In this document: positions 21,767-34,400 of the stretch, piece after piece
Layout of the letters: each line of letters begins with the position of its first letter
Numbering within the stretch: the first letter of the stretch is position 1
Assembly (NCBI RefSeq): GCF_017591425.1
Contig: NW_024466599.1
Location: 70,226,501-70,290,500 of the forward strand
DNA from: Ochotona curzoniae
Lineage: Eukaryota; Chordata; Mammalia; Lagomorpha; Ochotonidae
Length of the DNA stretch: 64,000 nt
Direction of reading: 5' to 3'
The notes under the pieces: model-generated
What the model saw: only the letters and a program-made list of their open reading frames with translations
The model's database searches: none
Told to the model about the DNA's origin: nothing
Made by a program: the position numbers and the translations under genes

Positions 21767-24367
21767 CTGCCAGCCCGCACGGGCCCCCAGGGAAGCAAAG
21801 AGAAGGAAGGCCAAGTGAGCGAACGGGTAGACACTCCTGGCAGCAAGCAGACCACTTATACATCTGTCAACCAGGAGCTGGACCTCCAGCGTCCCTGGCA
21901 AGGCCCAGGGCATCCTACAGGTCTGAAACAAATTACAGCTGCAAACAAAACCAGGAACCAACTGCTGTCCCACAGGAGCCAGGCATGAGCTGTATATGTG
22001 TGTGGCCCCCTTGGAAGAGATTCTGTTGCTGTATACGACCGCTGTCCCCAAGTTGCTGCTGGGAATGGTGTTGCAAGCATATCCCCAATTCCCTTCTAAA
22101 CACAAGGGAATCCAAAATGCTGGAAATATTTGCAAAAGTGGGACATCAATGTTGGTTTTACTTCTGCCCCAGGAAAAAACCGTGGGTGGTAGGTCTCAGG
22201 AAGAAGCCTGCTGGGGCAGGGAAGGGTGGCTGGTCTGAGCTTCTGTGGCGTGCTGGCAAGTACTAGCACCCACGGGGCCATCAGAGTTAATGTTTTACTC
22301 CTATTCTTTTCCAACTCATGGAGGTGAGTGTGGGAGCCACCATGGGAGATGGCCTGCTGTGTGAATAGGTACTTTCCATGGAATGTAAGTTCCTTCACCG
22401 ACACCTTCGCTGTTCATTCCAGACTTTGAGATTCAACCCCAGCCCAGCGAATCCGAGAAACAGCATTTCAAGTTGACACCTGATGTTTAAGATGGTCACC
22501 CGTGAGAAATGATGCTGTTTTCTAATCATAATTAACCAACCACCCAATGATCAAATAGCTCACATCCACCCACAAGGTGTCTGGGTCAAGAAAGTGATCA
22601 CAGGACTTACAGTATTCAACATTAATCAAGTCCTTCACTGACTGAATGGGAACTGAAGATGTTCTTTTTGAGATCAAGCTCTAAACCCACAACATGCTGG
22701 TCACCTTTATTTATTTAGGTTTTTAGGCCGAGTCAGCTGATACCTGCTCTCTGCTGGCAACAGTGAGCACGCCCTCCACGGGACAGATGATTTGTAAGTC
22801 AAAGTCAGAGGCTGTGCAGCCCGTGAAGGTTTACCATATCCTGTGTAAAGCAGCCTGGACAAGGTAAAGGACCACCCTCCCCCGTCCTTACACCTTGGGT
22901 GAGCGCTTTGCTCGAGGAGACTCTTATATGTCTAGAGAATAGGGGTGGGAGGCAGGTTCAGGGGGAGCAGGATTTGAAACCTTGTTTCTCCTGTAAAAAC
23001 TCCAAGACAAAAAATAATCTTGTGAGAAATCCCACACGGAAAGCACCTTTTGGAACAGCAAGGTTAGGGATAACGGGAGTTTGCACAAAGCATCCATAAA
23101 AGTTTTCACCTCTCCAGATCAGATCGATGTCATGGTCCATACTGATCATTGAAAACAATTCTTCAGTGGCAGGCAATATCTGCACACATTGCCTGCCTGG
23201 GCTCCAGAGGCTTCACTGCCAGGCCCTGCTAGTGTCTGGGATTGAGTGGGGAATCCCTGAGCTTGAGGTAGGGAAGGGACAACCAGCTCCCTCCATGAGC
23301 ACTGAGGAGGTCCCATGGACATCCCACTTGCCATTATCCACACAACAAAGAGCCCCAGCTGTTGGCTGTGCAGGTCCCCCTGGGGTCTAGGTGGACGGCA
23401 GAGGCGGCAGTGCACATGGCACTCTAGTGGCCTGCACCACAGAGTGACACGTTGTCTTTGGAAAGGTGGCACTTTTGTTTCTGGGGAAACGGCCATGAAC
23501 TTGTGTCTGTGTTGGCTTCCCTTGGTGCCTGCTGTCTGGGAGGAATGAGATGTGCCAGTCTCCGCCCAAGACTGACAGACCAGTCCTTCGCCCTGCTGTT
23601 TTCCTTCATGAGATTAGGAAACTAACTTAAAATGACAGTTTTACAGGGATAATCATTATTTATTTTTAAAAGAGCTGAAAGCAAGCCAAGAATTGAGGGT
23701 TTTCCCTCATGCTCTGCTTATTCAGAGTAGAGAGGCCCATGAATATGCAGATGGATTCTGCCATGATTTTTTTAACATCATAACGCTGTAAGAGAGATGT
23801 GATTCAATAGAAACTGTGCTTGTGTCTTTCCCAGGCCAGTGCCGAGCCATGGCGTCTGGTTCTCCTGTGTGGGGCATGGAGCTGGCAGTCCACAGCGCTG
23901 TGGACATGGAGGGAAGCCACCCACGCCCCTGCACTGCATTGTGCCGCTCAGCTGGAGTGACCAGTGGGTTAGTTGTACCACTTGGCCTAGTTTCAACGGA
24001 GGATGTGCTTCTCAGGATTTAACCTCTTAGCAAACCAAGGGGAGATCCCCGCATTTCAACAGAGCAGGGAGGGAGAGGAGGGCAGAAATGATCCGTGTCA
24101 GGAATGGGGCAGGCCCATCGGTAGTCTGGGGCAAGGGAGTCATTCCCCTTACCCCCTCATGCAGCTAGTCCTAACAACTGGTCTTTCTGGCCTCAGCATC
24201 ATGGCTGCCCTGTTGTGATGCGAGCAGCTGCTCTGTTCCAGTAGCTGTCACGGAGAGGACAGTACAAACAAGGTGAGGAAGATAGGGCAGATCCTCCTGC
24301 AGATGATAATTTATTTTATTTTTTAATAGATATGTGGGGCTTACATTTCCTAATTTGTTTTTTGTTT

Positions 24368-24692
24368 TTAATATTTATTTATGTTTTATTAGAATGTCAG
24401 GTATACACAGAGGAGGAAAGAAAGAGAGTAAGATCTTCTATCCGCTCAGTCACTCCCCAAGTGGCACCAACAGCTGGAGCTGAGCTAATCTGAAGCCAGG
24501 AACCAGGAGCTTCCTCCGGGTCTCCCACATGGGCGCAGGATCCCAAAGCTTTGGGCCATCCTTGACTGCTTTCCCAGGCCACAAGCAGGGAGTTGGATGG
24601 GAAGCGGGGCTTCTGGGATTAGAACTGGTGCCATATGGGATCCCAGCACATGCAAGGTAGGACTTAAGTCACCAGGTTACTGCGCCAGGCCC
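24368..24692 (-). mobile_element. Young lagomorph C-type SINE, full length
   Basis: Antisense and complete: tatttatttatgttttattagaatgtcaggtatacacagagg, cagtcactccccaagtggcac, gaagccaggaaccaggagcttcctccgggtctcccacatggg, gctttgggccatccttgactgctttcccaggccacaagcaggg, and a head ending actgcgccaggccc. This subfamily recurs ten times in the window. Confidence 0.93.
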
Positions 24693-26486
24693 ACAGATGA
24701 GTATTTAAAACGAGGGTGGTGTGGGTAGGCTCAGTTCAGCCCGGAAGGCTCATAGGAATGACTGGAGCTACTCTGAAGACCTTCCTGCAAGCAGAGTGTG
24801 AGCTTTATAGATTTTACACTGCCAGCAAAAAACGTTAGTGTCGTAACATCTCAATGATGCTGGAAAATGAACTACATGGAATTTCCTTGGAAGTGGTGAC
24901 ATATACTCCCGAAATGATGGCACAGTGTGGACAGTTCTCAAAACACTGCCTACCAAGTTCTTGGGTCCCATGAATATGGTGCCAGTGACTGCATGTGTGT
25001 TCCTGAAGTCGTGAATAGGTATCCTCTGGTTATGAGAGCTTACAGAACAGTGTTTGGCACCAATAGAAGTTGTCTTGTGATTACAGAATGAAACATAAAT
25101 GGAAAAAAGAGGCTACTCAGGCACCGAGTTTTGGAGTTCAATGAAAACAGACAATCTTTCAAGGAGGGTATAGTTGTTTTTCTAATTAGGCCCTCTTGTG
25201 TTCTAAAAGCTCTTCTTTTCAAAGAATTTTCTTTACACATGTCCTAAATTGTATCTGTTATCATTTATACATAGTTCCCTTATACACAGCTTATTTAGAT
25301 CTTGTGTTTTGGAGTTGATGAGATGCTCTGCTGGTTTTGAGTGGTCAGGACTCAGATCCTTCAAAGACTTCCACATCTGGGAGAGGGCCAGCTTGATGTG
25401 GAGTCTTAATGATTTGTGTGTGATACCACATTCCTTTCAGAATTTGGCCCAGGCTACATCTGAATATAGACCATGAAAGAAGAGATCTGGAACGGAAATG
25501 ACAGATGCTGGATCTGCCAGCCAAGGGTGCTCCTGCTTGCCAAGTGTATTGCGGGACCTACTTGAATACCCAATGTTGTCCATGAACTTGTAACTGACAG
25601 CTAACTTGGAGACAAGCTCCCTGACTGGTCGGCGGTGGTGCTGCCCAGTCTATGATATGCAGCCCATAGCACTGCCTTGAATACCTAGCGCCAAAGACCA
25701 ATGATGTCCAAATGACCTTCAGTTCTCTGAGACAGCACTCTTTGACTAATAGCATCAATACAAACCAGAAAGGCACTTTGCGAAGCAAAAATGCAACAGC
25801 TGGCTTGAAGAGGTTCACTGTGGCCAGGATTCTTTTCTAAGAAACAGAATGAGAGGACTGAGGGTTTTATGTTGAAATGCTTCTGTCTGTGATCCCAACT
25901 CCAGGAACCGTTTCTTTATAAAATCAGGCTTTCAACACTTTTTGTGGGTTGGCTCCATGAGATTTCCAGGTTCAGCACATAAAGGTCCCTGAACTTCACT
26001 CATGACACACTTCCCATCATCTTCACCCCTGGCTGTGGCTGCTCAGAACCAGGGACCTCCGTACAGGCTACTGAGCAAGCCTTGTCCTTCATCTTTGTGG
26101 TGACCACTATCTCTTGCTCGCTCTGCTAAGACTGGGTCACAATGTGACTCAACTCTACAAAGTTTCCCTTCAACTGACATCTTCCCACCCTAGTTCCTCC
26201 AGCACCTGCACATTTTGCTATTGTAGTTCTTATTATATTAGAAACAAAAATCACCCTAAAGATCATGAAAGGTCATCTCCAGGCTAGCAGAGGGCCTGGG
26301 CACCAAGGGACTGTCAACAAATGCTGACTGAATATGTAAAAGAAAAACCCCTTGAGAGAGCGTAGAAGCCGTGCATCTTGCCATACTATGAAACAGCTCA
26401 CACGAGGAGACTGCAAAAAGTCAATGGAAATGAAATTAAAGGTTAGTGCTACACAAAAAATGTTGGTACCCATATCCATTCAGGAT

Positions 26487-26605
26487 TTTCAAGTTCATAA
26501 AAAAATGTGTATTATGAAAAAACCATGCATGGATGGGAAATCTGCATCGAAATAAACTCATCTTTTAATTCAGATTTTCCAGAAACTTTTTAAAGTATCC
26601 AGGCT
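26487..26605 (+). mobile_element. Inverted-end MITE-like element, copy 2
   Basis: Left gattttcaagttcataaaaaaatg, middle gaaataaactcatcttttaattc, right ttttccagaaactttttaaagtatcc. It shares its order and spacing with copy 1 and the 63400 copy. Confidence 0.65.
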
Positions 26606-27119
26606 TACAGATATATACTAAAACAAAAATAAAACACAACAGAAAAGCTGTTGCTTTGGGATCCCCAGAATTTCATTAAAACTGATTACCATAGAAAGCT
26701 ACCATCTACAGAACAGATTGAAAGACGAAAACACGCAGGGGCCAGGTGAGTAACATGAGTAAGTTTTCAGGCGTTAGGCAAACAAATGCCTAACAGTGAT
26801 GGTGAATGAGGGTCGACAGGTAGGCCGTTGGAGCTGCAGTAAATGGCCACTCGGGACATCTGCCTCCCACACCACAGGCCTGTCTTCTTGGGGGACTAAG
26901 CCTTTTACCATTAACAAGTGCTCCCATGACTCCCTAATAACTTGCTTTACTCTGAAGTTAACCATATCTGATACTATCTAATACAACCTTTTTCCTTGTG
27001 ATTAAGTATTTTTCACCTTTTTACTTTAATTAATTTACTTACTGCATTTAAACATTGAACAATGTTTAATTATTTTTTTCTGTATGCATGGTACTGCTTC
27101 CACCTCCCCACACTCCACC

Positions 27120-27300
27120 CGAAGATTTATTTATTTATTTGAAAGATAGAGTTAACATAGAGAAAAGGAAGAGACAGAAATCCAGCCACCACTGGTTCAC
27201 TCCCCAGATGCCTCAAACCCACAGCTGGGGCTGTGCCAGTCTGAATCCAGGAGTTTGAAATTCTACCTGGCTTTCCCAGGTAAGGGACAGGGCCCAAGGG
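27120..27300 (-). mobile_element. C-type SINE, tail-side part
   Basis: The run agatttatttatttatttgaaagatagagtt, cactggttcactccccagatgcctc and ctggctttcccaggtaagggacagggccc is antisense SINE that stops before the head. Confidence 0.7.
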
Positions 27301-27867
27301 TCATCTGGTGCAACCTTCCCAGGTGCCAAGTTGAGATTTCAGTTGCATGCTCTGGAGAGACCAGAATAGGAGCAAACAGAAAGGACCCGCGTCTCCAGTC
27401 TCCAGCTCTGGTTAAGAGTATGAAAAGCCGCTGAGTGAAGCAACCCTGCAGGTCCCTGCTCCAGCCTTTGTCTTTTACCACCTGGTCAAACGAGGCATTC
27501 AACCCACCCACTGAAAAACCACTTATTATGGGGATTAAGCTCAGATTTCAAAAGGATGCAAGCAGAGCTGAAAGGCATCTGTCAGCAAGCACACACTTGG
27601 CTTTGAGAGGAGAATTTCTCCCAGGAAATGAAGCTGTATAACAAAGCTGTATACAAAGGTGGCTATTTTCAATGTTAGGCTTAGAGAGTGAAAGTTTCTC
27701 TTGGGCTATCTGTGAGGAAATGGGCTTTGCGTGATGCCCAAGAGGAACTGATCAAGCCTTTTAGCAAGCTGGCTTTGCTGTTTGAGCAACTTTTGCCTCA
27801 GTCCTGACATTACGCCTTTTGCTCTACCAGCGGAAGATCCAATCTAAACGCACAAGGTACATGCATG

Positions 27868-28050
27868 TTCTCTTTCCCAGGTCTCTCACGTGGCTTCCGA
27901 GGGTATAAGCACTTGGGCCATCTTTCATTGCTTTCCCAAATCTATAAGCGGGGAGCTGGAGCAGAACTGGAGCAGCTCAGACCTGAACTTACCCTGGATG
28001 CTGCCATCGCAAGTGGTGGCTTAACACACTGTGCCACAACACTGTCCTTC
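27868..28050 (-). mobile_element. C-type SINE, head-side part
   Basis: Antisense landmarks: tcccaggtctctcacgtggcttccgagggtataagcacttgggccatc, agcggggagctgga, and ggcttaacacactgtgccacaacactgtcc at the head. It could be the other half of the 27120 element separated by an insertion, but the two overlap in landmarks, so it is more likely separate. Confidence 0.65.
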
Positions 28051-28269
28051 TGGGTAACACGTCTAGACATTTCCCTGTAACTTCAACAGCAGAATGTGTG
28101 TCACCCTTTCTACATCTACTTGATTGTGGAAGGACATTCTATCAGTGTGTCACAGATTTTTGTTTGTCAGTATTTAGGAGTTTGAGAAAGTGTCCATACT
28201 TCCTGGTGAACTTGATATACTACTTTAAGGAGTTATTCGAATATCGCACCCTGGACCTGGTGCCATTTT

Positions 28270-28650
28270 CCTCTTCCTCACAGCTCACGAAATTCATGCT
28301 GGTCTAGCCATCCACCAATCAGATGTAACCTGGCATTCCACCTGAGAATCCCACCCCCAATCTTCCAGCCCTGTTCCCCAACCCTGCCCACTCACCAATC
28401 ATCCCTAGGTATTCACCTGCAGTTGCCAATCCCCTGGAGCCTGCCCTCAATCCCTTCCAATCCCCACCCCACACGCCAGGCAGACAAAAAGGCCCCCAGG
28501 TACGGCTCTGTTTCTCTGCTCTGCTCTTTCTCTTCTCTTCTTCCAGCCTCCTTTCCCCTTTTCTGATCTCCACTACCTCCACCCTGTTCCTGCCCCGCTG
28601 GAATAAACCTCCTAAGATGCTTCGTTGCATCTGGTGTTTTCAGCTCACGG
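28270..28650 (+). mobile_element. LTR-like sequence (probable solo LTR, degraded)
   Basis: Multiple CCAATC boxes (28313-28319, 28395-28401, 28428-28434) lead into a C/T-rich tract, then ctggaataaacctcctaagatgcttcgttgcatctggtg. The AATAAA near 28601 followed by TTGCATCTGGTG is typical of an LTR R/U5 junction. No internal retroviral sequence is recognised nearby. It resembles the block at 690-1120. Confidence 0.6.
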
Positions 28651-28794
28651 TAAAGAACCAGGTTGTGGGAATTAGCTGCGCGTAAAATATCATAATATCA
28701 TATGAACTAGAACTAGAACTGTAAACTGTTTTAAATAACTAACAATTACTTTACCTTTTTAGAGTAATTTTTAGCAGAATAAATAGAATAACCT

Positions 28795-29035
28795 TTTTTT
28801 TTTTTTACAGAGTTCCCGCAAAGTTTGCAGAGTGTAAAATCCAACCAGGTCTCCCATGTGGGTGATAGGAACCCTGGCACTTGTGCCATCACTGGCTGCC
28901 TCCCCAGGTACACTCAGGCAGAAAACTGGAGAAGACTTGACAGAACCAGGACCGGAAACCAGGCAGCTGGATCCAGGATGAGAGCGCAGCTAACGGTGGT
29001 GGATGCCTGGGCCAAGAGCCAGGCCCTTTCAGAAC
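28795..29035 (-). mobile_element. Old C-type SINE
   Basis: Poly-T start, ccaggtctcccatgtgggtgataggaaccctggcacttgtgccatcactggctgcc, then ggatgcctgggccaagagccaggccc. It is diverged. Confidence 0.55.
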
Positions 29036-31737
29036 ATTTCTTCTTTTCTCAAGTTTGAAAATTTGTATTATGTCCCCTGGCTGCTACGCAATTTACAGTG
29101 TCTATGATCAGAAAAATACATAATCTTTTCTTATTAAACACTATGATAGGTTTATTATTTGCCTCATTCCAAGCTTCCTCTTCCATTTTCTTCTTCATAT
29201 CTGCCCAACGTTGGTTTGTTTCATTTTCAAAGGAACAATCTTGATATTGATAGAATCCTAACATTCTTCCGCGTTTGCTTTCTCTGACCTAAGCAGATCG
29301 ACTTGCCAATTCTTCTGCAGTCTTCCTGAGAAGAAGGCTCAGTTCAGTGTTTATTCTTTCCCAGCCATGGGAGCACCTGTGACTACTGTTTGCCTCTGAG
29401 GATAACTGTGATTGCAGATCATGTTTGTTAAGCTGCGTTTTCCTCACTTTCTGAATAGGCTGTCATGATGCATTTTCATTCTTCCTGGGTGAACACATAT
29501 TGGTAAGCCTGCTTTTCAGTAAGAGATGGCACTTAAAGAGGGATTAAACCTAACCCTCGGGTCTCAAAATCAGCAGGAGACGGGGCTGGAGCTTAGCATG
29601 CATGCAAACTTGAGGCAATACATGCTTCGGCCAGAAGGGGGCCCTGAGAGCTCCTGTGAGAGGATAAGCAAGAGGGAGAAGGAGAGGCAGGTGGTAGAGT
29701 GCACTGCCACTGCACTGGAAGAGCACTGGACTGGGGAAATGGCCTGGAGAAGGAATGAAGACCACAAAGAAGATAAATGCAGCACTGTGCACATTCCAGA
29801 GGACCTGAAACCTTCTTCTGGATTTATGGGAGTTTAAAAATGGACAGAACCTACCAGTTATCAGGAGAAAACTCAGGCACACAGGAGGCCCATAAATTTA
29901 CATTACAAAGCCCACCTCTGTTCACTGCTGATGCTGCCTCAGCATCTGAAATTCCACAGATTCCAGAGATGCTGCTGGTCCCTCTCCCAGGGTCCTACTG
30001 GGGAAGGGGGTGTGAATGCCCCACACTCACTTTATTAAGGGTTCTGGGACATGAGGCTTGGCTGTCAGTTTGATACCACAGAGCAGCTGTGCTCCCTCAT
30101 GGGGTCCTTGCCATTTCTTGGATAAAGTTTCTTTTTTTTTTTCCCTGGAAGGCTTCTATCCTTTATGATGTCAGATGTCACTGGTGATAATGAGCCACCA
30201 TGGGCTACCCAGGCATCTGTGGCTCTGCTTTCCCAGCTCAGAGGGGTGCCACGGCCCCCCAAGAAATGTGCTCCAACAGCCCCAAAGCATTCGGTGGCCT
30301 GAGACAGTTTGTGTCTTTGCCATCTGACTGATGATAAGTGCTCAGAAACAAATCCTTTTTGTTGCAGATCAGTCCCAGGTTTGGGTCGATCAGCTTTTCT
30401 TTTTAGGATGGATGAGAGACAGTCTCCTCCAGACAGACCAAGAGAAAAAATAAAGCCATGGCTGGAACTCTGGGTCACCTTTGGAAACAAAGCGTCACTT
30501 GCAGTTGAATCAAGACACACTTGTGGCCCAACCAAGGAGAAAGACATTTCAGGAATAAAGGTGAAATAGAATAATGTATAAAGATGCCTCAATTCCCAGT
30601 TAGTGCTGGGCTTGTTGATACATTTTCTGTTTCAAATACTTATTTCTATAATAATAAAGGCCACAGGGAGAGCTGTTTTCATGTGGTGTCTTCTCTGAAC
30701 CAAACAGGGCTTATTTCCATGGATCATCCTCTTGAATGGGTGGAGCAGGTCTCTCAACCGTGTAATGGAGTCCTGATGAGTGAGAGCCCTGGAGGCTGTG
30801 GGGCTTGTCCTGAACTTGTCCCTGGGGGCGGGGGAGGCACCACTTGCCTGGGCAGCTGCAGGTCCCTCGTGTCCTCACTGCTACTGGACAAGACGGTACC
30901 CAGAAAGCACCTGCCTTCTGGTGATGCTAACTTGTCCCCTTTGCAGCCAGGTGGTGTCACTGGTAACATTGAGTTGAAAAGCCTCAACACAGTTTTCTTC
31001 TTGACAGTTGGGATGGGAGCTGCTGTGTGACCTGGGCCTACTCATCAGAAAGCTCAGGAGACCCGGTAAGCTAATTACTCCTCTGGCAGAGACGGACTGA
31101 AACGATGGCCATCTGGTGGGGATGTGGGGAGCCAAGGATGTGAGAAATAGAAGGCAGAGGCCTCAGCCAAACTGGAGCTTGGCAGGGGGGACCGGTCAGG
31201 AGGGTTATGCCAGGTGCCAGGGGGTTTTCACACTGCAGCTGCCCACAACGAACAGATCTCCCCAGGTGAGTCACCATGACCATGCTTCATTTCACCTGCT
31301 CCAAAGATACCTTCTACCCTTCCGACGTCCTACACCTGTCTGTCTGTGACCATGAAGCTGTTGGGGGAGGGCAGGGAGCCTCCCCCACACACTGCTTTTC
31401 TGCCACTTGGTATGCACCAAATGCTGACTATTCTGGGCTGGAAGAATGAGCAACTCTAAGCTTCCTCTGAACCCTACCCGCTTCCTTCCAGATGTCAGAC
31501 TGTATGGCTGCGATGCAGCCTATGAGGTTCCACACCTGGGATCCCTATGACACCATGTTCAGTTCTATGCTTCACTACGGCACTCCTGGAAGCAGGTGGC
31601 TCTCCTGTGAGGAGGACATCATGCACCATTAAGCAACAGGAGCATGTTACAACATCGACTCATTAGTGATCCTGCCACCCAGGACTCATTAAACTTAGCT
31701 CTTAAACTTATTTGTATATATTTTCAGTTTGAGGAGG

Positions 31738-31869
31738 CTTTAAAGGTTTTTTTTTTATTGAAAGGAACAGTTATAGAGGGGGTGGAGGAAGAAACTGACA
31801 GAGAGAGGTGAAGGGGGAGGGAACGAGGGAGAGGGATAGAGGGAAAGAGAAACATGGAGATGGGGAGGC

Positions 31870-31909
<40 letters not shown>

Positions 31910-32165
31910 TCTTCCATACACCAGTCCACTCCCCAGATGGCTTCAACAGGCAGGGTTGGGCCAGGCCCAATCCAGGTGCTGTAACTGCAGCCTGGTCTCC
32001 CACATGGGTGGCAGGGACCCAGGTATTTGGGCTGTGGTCAGCTATGCTCCCAGGTACATCAGCAGGCAGCTGGATTGGAAGCCTGGCAGCTGAGAGTCAA
32101 ACTGACACTCTGACATGAGATGCTGGCGTTGTAAGCGGTGGCCTAACCTTAGTGTGTCACAATGC
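31738..32165 (-). mobile_element. C-type SINE with expanded GA box
   Basis: Antisense: ggttttttttttattgaaagg, a long GA-rich region with (GA)n at 31872-31904, gaatcttccatacaccagtccactccccagatggc, ggtctcccacatgggtggcagggacccagg, gcagctggattgga, and ggcctaaccttagtgtgtcacaatgctgg at the head. Confidence 0.75.
31872..31904 (+). repeat. (GA)n microsatellite inside SINE
   Basis: About 16 uninterrupted GA units. Confidence 0.95.
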
Positions 32166-32246
32166 TGGACATTCAAGCTTTTTAGACAGGATACAGTTCC
32201 ACACTGCTGTCTGCATGGCAAGCATGGTAACAAATGTTTGTGTGAA

Positions 32247-32380
32247 GGTGGACACTGCGGCACAGTGGTTCAATTAAGCTCACTGCAGTGTCTGCATTCT
32301 CTTCTGGAGTGCCTGGGTTTGAGTCCTGGCTCCATTTCTGACCCATCTTCCTGCTAATGTGCCTGCTTGGAGGCAACATG
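32247..32380 (+). mobile_element. C-type SINE, 5' part
   Basis: Sense head gtggacactgcggcacagtggttcaattaag, tggagtgcctgggtttgagtcctggctcc, cttcctgctaatgtgcctg; no tail. Confidence 0.6.
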
Positions 32381-32689
32381 GTATGTGTCTGAGACACCAT
32401 GTCTCATATCCACACTCACCCACATATACCTATATGTATATATAGGTGAGCTTGCATCTTTGCCATCTGACTGATGATATGTGCACACACCTTTATGTAT
32501 ATATATGGAACCCTGGGAGATGTGTGCCCTGGGGGACTCCCCCAAGCAGTCACTGTGCAGGCTCAAGGAGGGACTCTGGTATATGCGCAGGTATGTGCAT
32601 ATAAGAAGAGTCTTTGTGCATAGCCTTGGATCCTCCATGAGCCCAGGGAATGCAGCAATATTTGAGTCATGGCACCCACTGGATTCATT

Positions 32690-33310
32690 CTATTGTGTGG
32701 CTCGGCCACATTCTATTTATTCATTTGTTGAGGGACAGTGGGTTGTTTCCACTGTTGTAGTCATTTATGTGAATAAATACTACTATGAACAGTCACGTAC
32801 ACATTTTATGTGGACAGATGTTTTCTTTTTTTTGTATATACCTTAGAGAGGAACTACCCCTTCCCGTGCTGTATTTCACTCGGATGAAGAACTGAGACAC
32901 TGATTTCTAGAGAAGCTGCACCATTCACATTCCAACTAGGCCTGTACAAGGGTCTCCATATTTGTCAGCACTTGCTAATTTCCATCTTATTGAGTCTAAC
33001 CATTTTAGTGGGTGTGAGGTGGCATCTCATTATGGTCTTCATTTGCATCTCCTCAACAACTTAACACTTGCTGAGCATTCTGCCATGTGTTTATTAGCCA
33101 TTTGTATATCGTCTTTGGAGACAGTCTATTTAGATTTTGGCTTAAATTTTTTTTATTGTTGACTCTCAATATTCTTTGAATATTCTGGATTCAAGTCCCT
33201 TGTTACATGCACAGTTTGCAAAAACATTCTCATGGCAGTAGCAACGTTTTCAATCCTGCTGTAGATCAATCAATCCACATTTTTTTTGTCCTCTGTTCTG
33301 ACTTGCCTAC
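32690..33310 (-). mobile_element. L1 remnant (ORF2 3' region, degraded)
   Basis: The plus strand is the reverse complement of mammalian L1 ORF2-end sequence. It shows gttgagggacagtgggttgtttccactg, ttttagtgggtgtgaggtggcatctcattatgg, ttcatttgcatctcctcaac, gccatttgtatatcgtctttgg and tattctggattcaagtcccttg. Coding capacity is lost. An ancient subfamily (L1M-like) is likely. Confidence 0.85.
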
Positions 33311-33630
33311 GTTTAATACTAACAGGTGTTTACATTTAGATAATTCTTCTAATTTTTTTAAAGCCTTTTCTTTGTACATTCCTCCTCCGAGCCTCACAAT
33401 AAGCCTACAGGAGCTGCAGTTAAGTGCTTTACAGGACGTAAAGCAGAGAGGTCCAATGACTCATGAAAGGCTGCACACCAGGTGAGTACAGGGGAGAGAG
33501 GCCGGACACTGGACCTGGGCTCCTAACGCTTCTTGTCAAGTAGGGTAAAGGCTCCGCCCTGTTGAACCCAGTCAGGCGCGCTGAGATCACACTGCCCTCT
33601 GATGCCGGCTTCAGAATCACAGATGCCGAA

Positions 33631-33810
33631 GCACATTCGACCTTCTCTGCTTGCTGGCTGTGTGACCTTGGAAGTCACTTCATCTCCCTGGGCCTCAGCT
33701 GCCTTGCTGGTATTAGAGGGGATAATAATGGTGCCAACTTCAAAGGGCACTGCTAGATTGTCTAAATGAGAAAATGTTCATGACTTTGTCAGCGTAGTGC
33801 CCAGCACATG
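33631..33810 (+). mobile_element. MIR
   Basis: Good match to the MIR core: ctggctgtgtgaccttggaagtcacttcatctccctgggcctcag, then ggggataataatggtgcc, then gtgcccagcaca near the 3' end. Confidence 0.85.
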
Positions 33811-33984
33811 TAGAGATATGTATATACATATGTATGTATCAAGTACTCCGTCAAGAGAGGTTAATATCACTCTTCAATTCTTAATACCTAATACCTCTTC
33901 CAACAGCCTAACCAGGCTGATCTGCATCCTTAGCTGGTTATTTCATAGAATCGGCAAATGCGTACTCTGGAAGTAAGCTGAGAG

Positions 33985-34065
33985 GTCAGTTCCCCAGAAA
34001 AAGGACGTGGCATGACCCACTCAAGGTCACACAGCCAACAAGTTTTCACATACTAACCCCAGCAA
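33985..34065 (-). mobile_element. MIR fragment
   Basis: The run ctcaaggtcacacagccaacaagt is the antisense MIR core ('ccaaggtcacacagctagtaagt'). Confidence 0.6.
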
Positions 34066-34079
34066 TTTCCCTCATTTCT

Positions 34080-34400
34080 GTAAATCTAGCTGCTTCTGTG
34101 CCAAGCTCTGGACAGCTCCGATATTGATCAAGGTCAAAGAGAGCTCCCGAGGGAGGCTGCAGGGCTCAGGGAAACAGCAATGCCTCGATCTGAGTTTGAA
34201 GTCACGCTTGGCTCCTGCGCGTCCTCCTCCTCCTCACCCATCCTCTGCCTGAACAAGCCAATTTCGTTTTGCTCCTGTGTTTAATGCAAAAACAGTGAGC
34301 TGTTGAATGTCAACAGCATGGGGGATTTCATTTGCATCTCACCAAGGAACACCAGACTTAGGGATGATGAGCGAAAAGGATTTTGATGGAAACCAAATTG
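34080..34400. promoter_or_regulatory. Repeat-poor block with factor-site-like motifs (candidate enhancer)
   Basis: Contains gatcaaggtcaaag (nuclear-receptor half-site type), an exact 8-bp-arm inverted repeat (34299-34317), an ATGCAAA near-octamer (34284-34290) and an exact octamer ATTTGCAT (34330-34337). No repeat signature or coding frame is seen. Function is inference. Confidence 0.35.
34299..34317. repeat. Perfect inverted repeat, 8-bp arms
   Basis: GCTGTTGA, spacer ATG, TCAACAGC. Confidence 0.95.

Larger units (their letters stand above)
21767..29040. other. Large AFF3 intron, part 1: contents
   Basis: Holds a young SINE (24368-24692), an inverted-end element (26487-26605), SINE parts (27120-27300, 27868-28050, 28795-29035) and an LTR-like block (28270-28650). 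A short L2/MIR-type terminus (cactg-like tract ending aacaaatgctgactgaatatg) sits near 26280-26335. I see nothing assignable in 21767-24360, 24700-26280 or 27300-27868. Confidence 0.6.

Noticed and set aside
21595..22266. 223-codon plus-strand frame
   Set aside because: Begins opposite the AFF3 serine exon, where composition removes stops, and continues into intron; no recognisable protein.
33816..33831. Perfect 16-bp palindrome atatgtatatacatat
   Set aside because: TA/TG low-complexity sequence at a MIR edge; expected by chance.
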